DNA from: an uncultured bacterium
Lineage (GTDB): Bacteria; Verrucomicrobiota; Kiritimatiellia; RFP12; UBA1067
Assembly (NCBI GenBank): GCA_902802945.1
Contig: CADCOC010000018.1
Span: 1 to 39,739, forward strand
Length of the DNA: 39,739 nucleotides
Reading direction: 5' to 3'
Position numbers and translations under genes: made by a program
Notes under the pieces: generated by a model
Database searches by the model: none
What the model was told of the DNA's origin: nothing
Seen by the model: only the letters and a program-made list of their open reading frames with translations
In this document: positions 38,445 through 39,739 of the stretch, piece by piece
How positions within the stretch are numbered: position 1 is the first letter of the stretch
How the letters are laid out: the number at the start of each line of letters is the position of its first letter

Positions 38445-39526
38445 ACTATCCTGTCATCGAACGGCAGCACGCGCGTGCCGATCGTCTGTGTGGTTTCGTG
38501 TCCCTTCCCGCACACGACGACCGTATCGCCTGGTGCTGCGCGTGCAAGGGCTAAATTGATTGCCGCGCGGCGGTCTGGTTCAACTGCCACGTCGGTGCCG
38601 GCGGGAATGCCCGCCAAGATTTCGGCGATGATGTCCTCTGGGCGCTCGCTGCGGGGATTGTCGCTCGTCACCACGAGGTGGTCCGCCCACCGCGCGGCAG
38701 CGGCGCCCATGAGCGGACGCTTCGCGCGGTCGCGGTCGCCGCCTGCGCCGAACACGGCCCACACCTTCCCCTTCGTGAATGCGCGGACTGTCGAAAGTAC
38801 GTTCGCAAGCGCGTCGTCAGTGTGCGCGAAGTCCACGAACACCTCGGCGGCGCTGCGCGTCTTAACACGCTCCAGGCGTCCCCAACGCGGCGTGAGCGTC
38901 GGTACGGCGGCGCGGATTGACTCCTCAGATACTCCCACCGCTCGTGCAAGCGCTGCCGCCACGAGCACATTCTGCACGTTGTAGCGTCCCGCGAGCGGAC
39001 TTCGCCGGGATACGAAGTCGGCGAAGTCCGCGTCGCGCGGGACGGTAAATCCGCAAGTGACCACATTGAGCGGGAGAGCCCCGAGCTCGTCCGCCAGACG
39101 CCGCCCCCATTCGCCGTCCACGCACACCACGGCGGGCGAGCCGGGCTTGTCGACGGCGAGCCGCTCGAAGAAAAGGCGTTTCGCGGCGAAGTAGGCCTCC
39201 ATAGTCTTGTGGTAGTCGAGGTGATCCTCTGAAAGATTTGTGAACGCGCCGCCAGTGAAATTCGTGCCGGCCGTGCGGTTCTGGTAGATGGCGTGGCTTG
39301 AAGCCTCCATCACGCAGTTCGCAATGCCGTTGGACTCCATCTCCGCGAAGATGTCCATAAGGACCTTGTTCGGCGGCGTCGTATAGCCGGTGGAAAATTT
39401 CCGCGCGCCCGTATCAACCTCCACGGTGGTGATGTACCCCGTGCGACCAAGCGGCTTGAGGAACTCGGCAAGCACCCAGGTGGTGGTTGTCTTGCCGTTC
39501 GTGCCGGTGATGCCATAGACGTTCAT
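38429..39526 (-). CDS. murE: UDP-MurNAc-tripeptide ligase MurE, lacking N-terminal domain
   Basis: A 365-residue Mur ligase that adds the third amino acid to UDP-MurNAc-L-Ala-D-Glu. The protein starts directly at the ATP site, MNVYGITGTNGKTTTTWVL. It has ASSHAIYQNRTAG, NLSEDHLDYHKTMEAYFAAKRLFF (lysine to be carbamylated), the central TPRWGRLERV, the diaminopimelate-binding DNPRSERP and the late GKGHETTQ. DNPR points to meso-diaminopimelate as substrate. Normal MurE is about 490 residues and has a roughly 100-residue UDP-binding domain before the P-loop, which is absent here. The ATG overlaps the ftsI stop, and upstream sequence clearly codes for FtsI, so no longer start is available. Confidence 0.88.
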   Translation of the reverse strand: MNVYGITGTNGKTTTTWVLAEFLKPLGRTGYITTVEVDTGARKFSTGYTTPPNKVLMDIFAEMESNGIANCVMEASSHAIYQNRTAGTNFTGGAFTNLSEDHLDYHKTMEAYFAAKRLFFERLAVDKPGSPAVVCVDGEWGRRLADELGALPLNVVTCGFTVPRDADFADFVSRRSPLAGRYNVQNVLVAAALARAVGVSEESIRAAVPTLTPRWGRLERVKTRSAAEVFVDFAHTDDALANVLSTVRAFTKGKVWAVFGAGGDRDRAKRPLMGAAAARWADHLVVTSDNPRSERPEDIIAEILAGIPAGTDVAVEPDRRAAINLALARAAPGDTVVVCGKGHETTQTIGTRVLPFDDRIVCAEY

Positions 39527-39739
39527 ACGTCGTCCTCCTCAGGCACCTCGTCTGGCACGTCCGGCTCAACAGCAAGATAACGCAGTACGAACGCGGCTAT
39601 TTCGCTGAACGTGGGGCCGGCGCATACGCCGCCCTGGTGGTTGTAGATCGGCACGCCACGCGCCTCGGACGTGTCGCGCCTCCTGCAAGTGAATGGCTTG
39701 TGGTATGTGACGAGGATGACGACCTGAGGCTTTGAGGCG
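39523..39739 (-). CDS. FtsI-type penicillin-binding protein, C-terminal end (partial)
   Basis: Only the last 71 residues are in the window; the gene continues past the right edge. The sequence PQVVILVTYHKP, then GVPIYNHQGGVCAGPTFSEIAAFVLRYLAVEPD and an acidic tail PDEVPEEDDV is the typical end of class B transpeptidases (VxVxxP...GGxVAxPxFxxIAxxxLRYL). The stop overlaps the murE ATG by one frame-shifted step (ATGA), the ftsI-murE order of division and cell-wall clusters. No catalytic motif is inside the window, so the type is judged from the C-terminus alone. Confidence 0.75.
   Translation of the reverse strand, partial: ASKPQVVILVTYHKPFTCRRRDTSEARGVPIYNHQGGVCAGPTFSEIAAFVLRYLAVEPDVPDEVPEEDDV

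Overview
The window is a gene-dense, GC-rich bacterial chromosome segment. It looks like an uncultured member of the PVC group, and a Kiritimatiellota-type gut or rumen bacterium is my best guess. That placement is an inference from the Tad pilus locus, the meso-DAP-type MurE, the REP-like palindromes with their cognate transposase, and overall gene style. It was not tested by phylogeny.

Left part (1-7105). A broken N-terminal fragment of phosphonopyruvate decarboxylase and a RhuM-like gene are followed by a minus-strand housekeeping block: cmk, an exported HEAT-like protein, an M18 aminopeptidase, an M16 zinc protease, hisA and tRNA-Thr(UGU). A divergently transcribed PAS-domain histidine kinase closes this part.

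Middle part (7282-22727). This is a composite antiviral operon of about 15 kb, entirely on the minus strand. In transcription order it holds: a methylase-like/HsdS-like fusion with a degenerate catalytic motif, two complete HsdM genes, HsdS, a short type II CBASS module (HNH-SAVED effector Cap5, CD-NTase, E2-only conjugation protein), a PLD-like-domain protein of unknown function, a coiled-coil protein of unknown function, a REP-associated transposase fused to a DprA-like domain with REP-type repeats translated in frame, and HsdR. Most junctions overlap or are separated by a few bases. The CBASS effector gene overlaps hsdS by 8 bp. The two promoters of the operon (before the first gene and before hsdR) share a near-identical core. 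Each also carries two GGTT-N6-AACC-type inverted repeats, which implies one regulator for both. I regard this as the most interesting object in the window.

Right-centre (22787-29876). A tight minus-strand operon reads DUF3127 (OB-fold-like, with an SSB-like tail), prmC, trmB, queD, queE, a short class B penicillin-binding protein and an FtsW/RodA-family protein. Upstream of it lie dacA (D-Ala-D-Ala carboxypeptidase) and a short ArgA-type acetyltransferase, separated by a 101-bp imperfect palindrome and a relic signal-peptide reading frame.

Right part (29997-39739). A plus-strand Tad/Flp pilus cluster contains two Flp-type pilins, two TadE-like pseudopilins, a TadG-like protein, a small membrane-anchored protein, CpaB, an FHA-TadA ATPase fusion and TadB. 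It runs into thiN (thiamine pyrophosphokinase) and an HTH-EIIA(PtsN-like) fusion. Convergent to these is a minus-strand cell-wall group: the C-terminal end of an FtsI-type transpeptidase, a MurE that lacks its N-terminal domain, and a small lipoprotein. Several genes (M18 peptidase, first pilin, cpaB, HTH-EIIA) have a -10 box only 7-9 nt from the ATG, which suggests leaderless or nearly leaderless transcripts.
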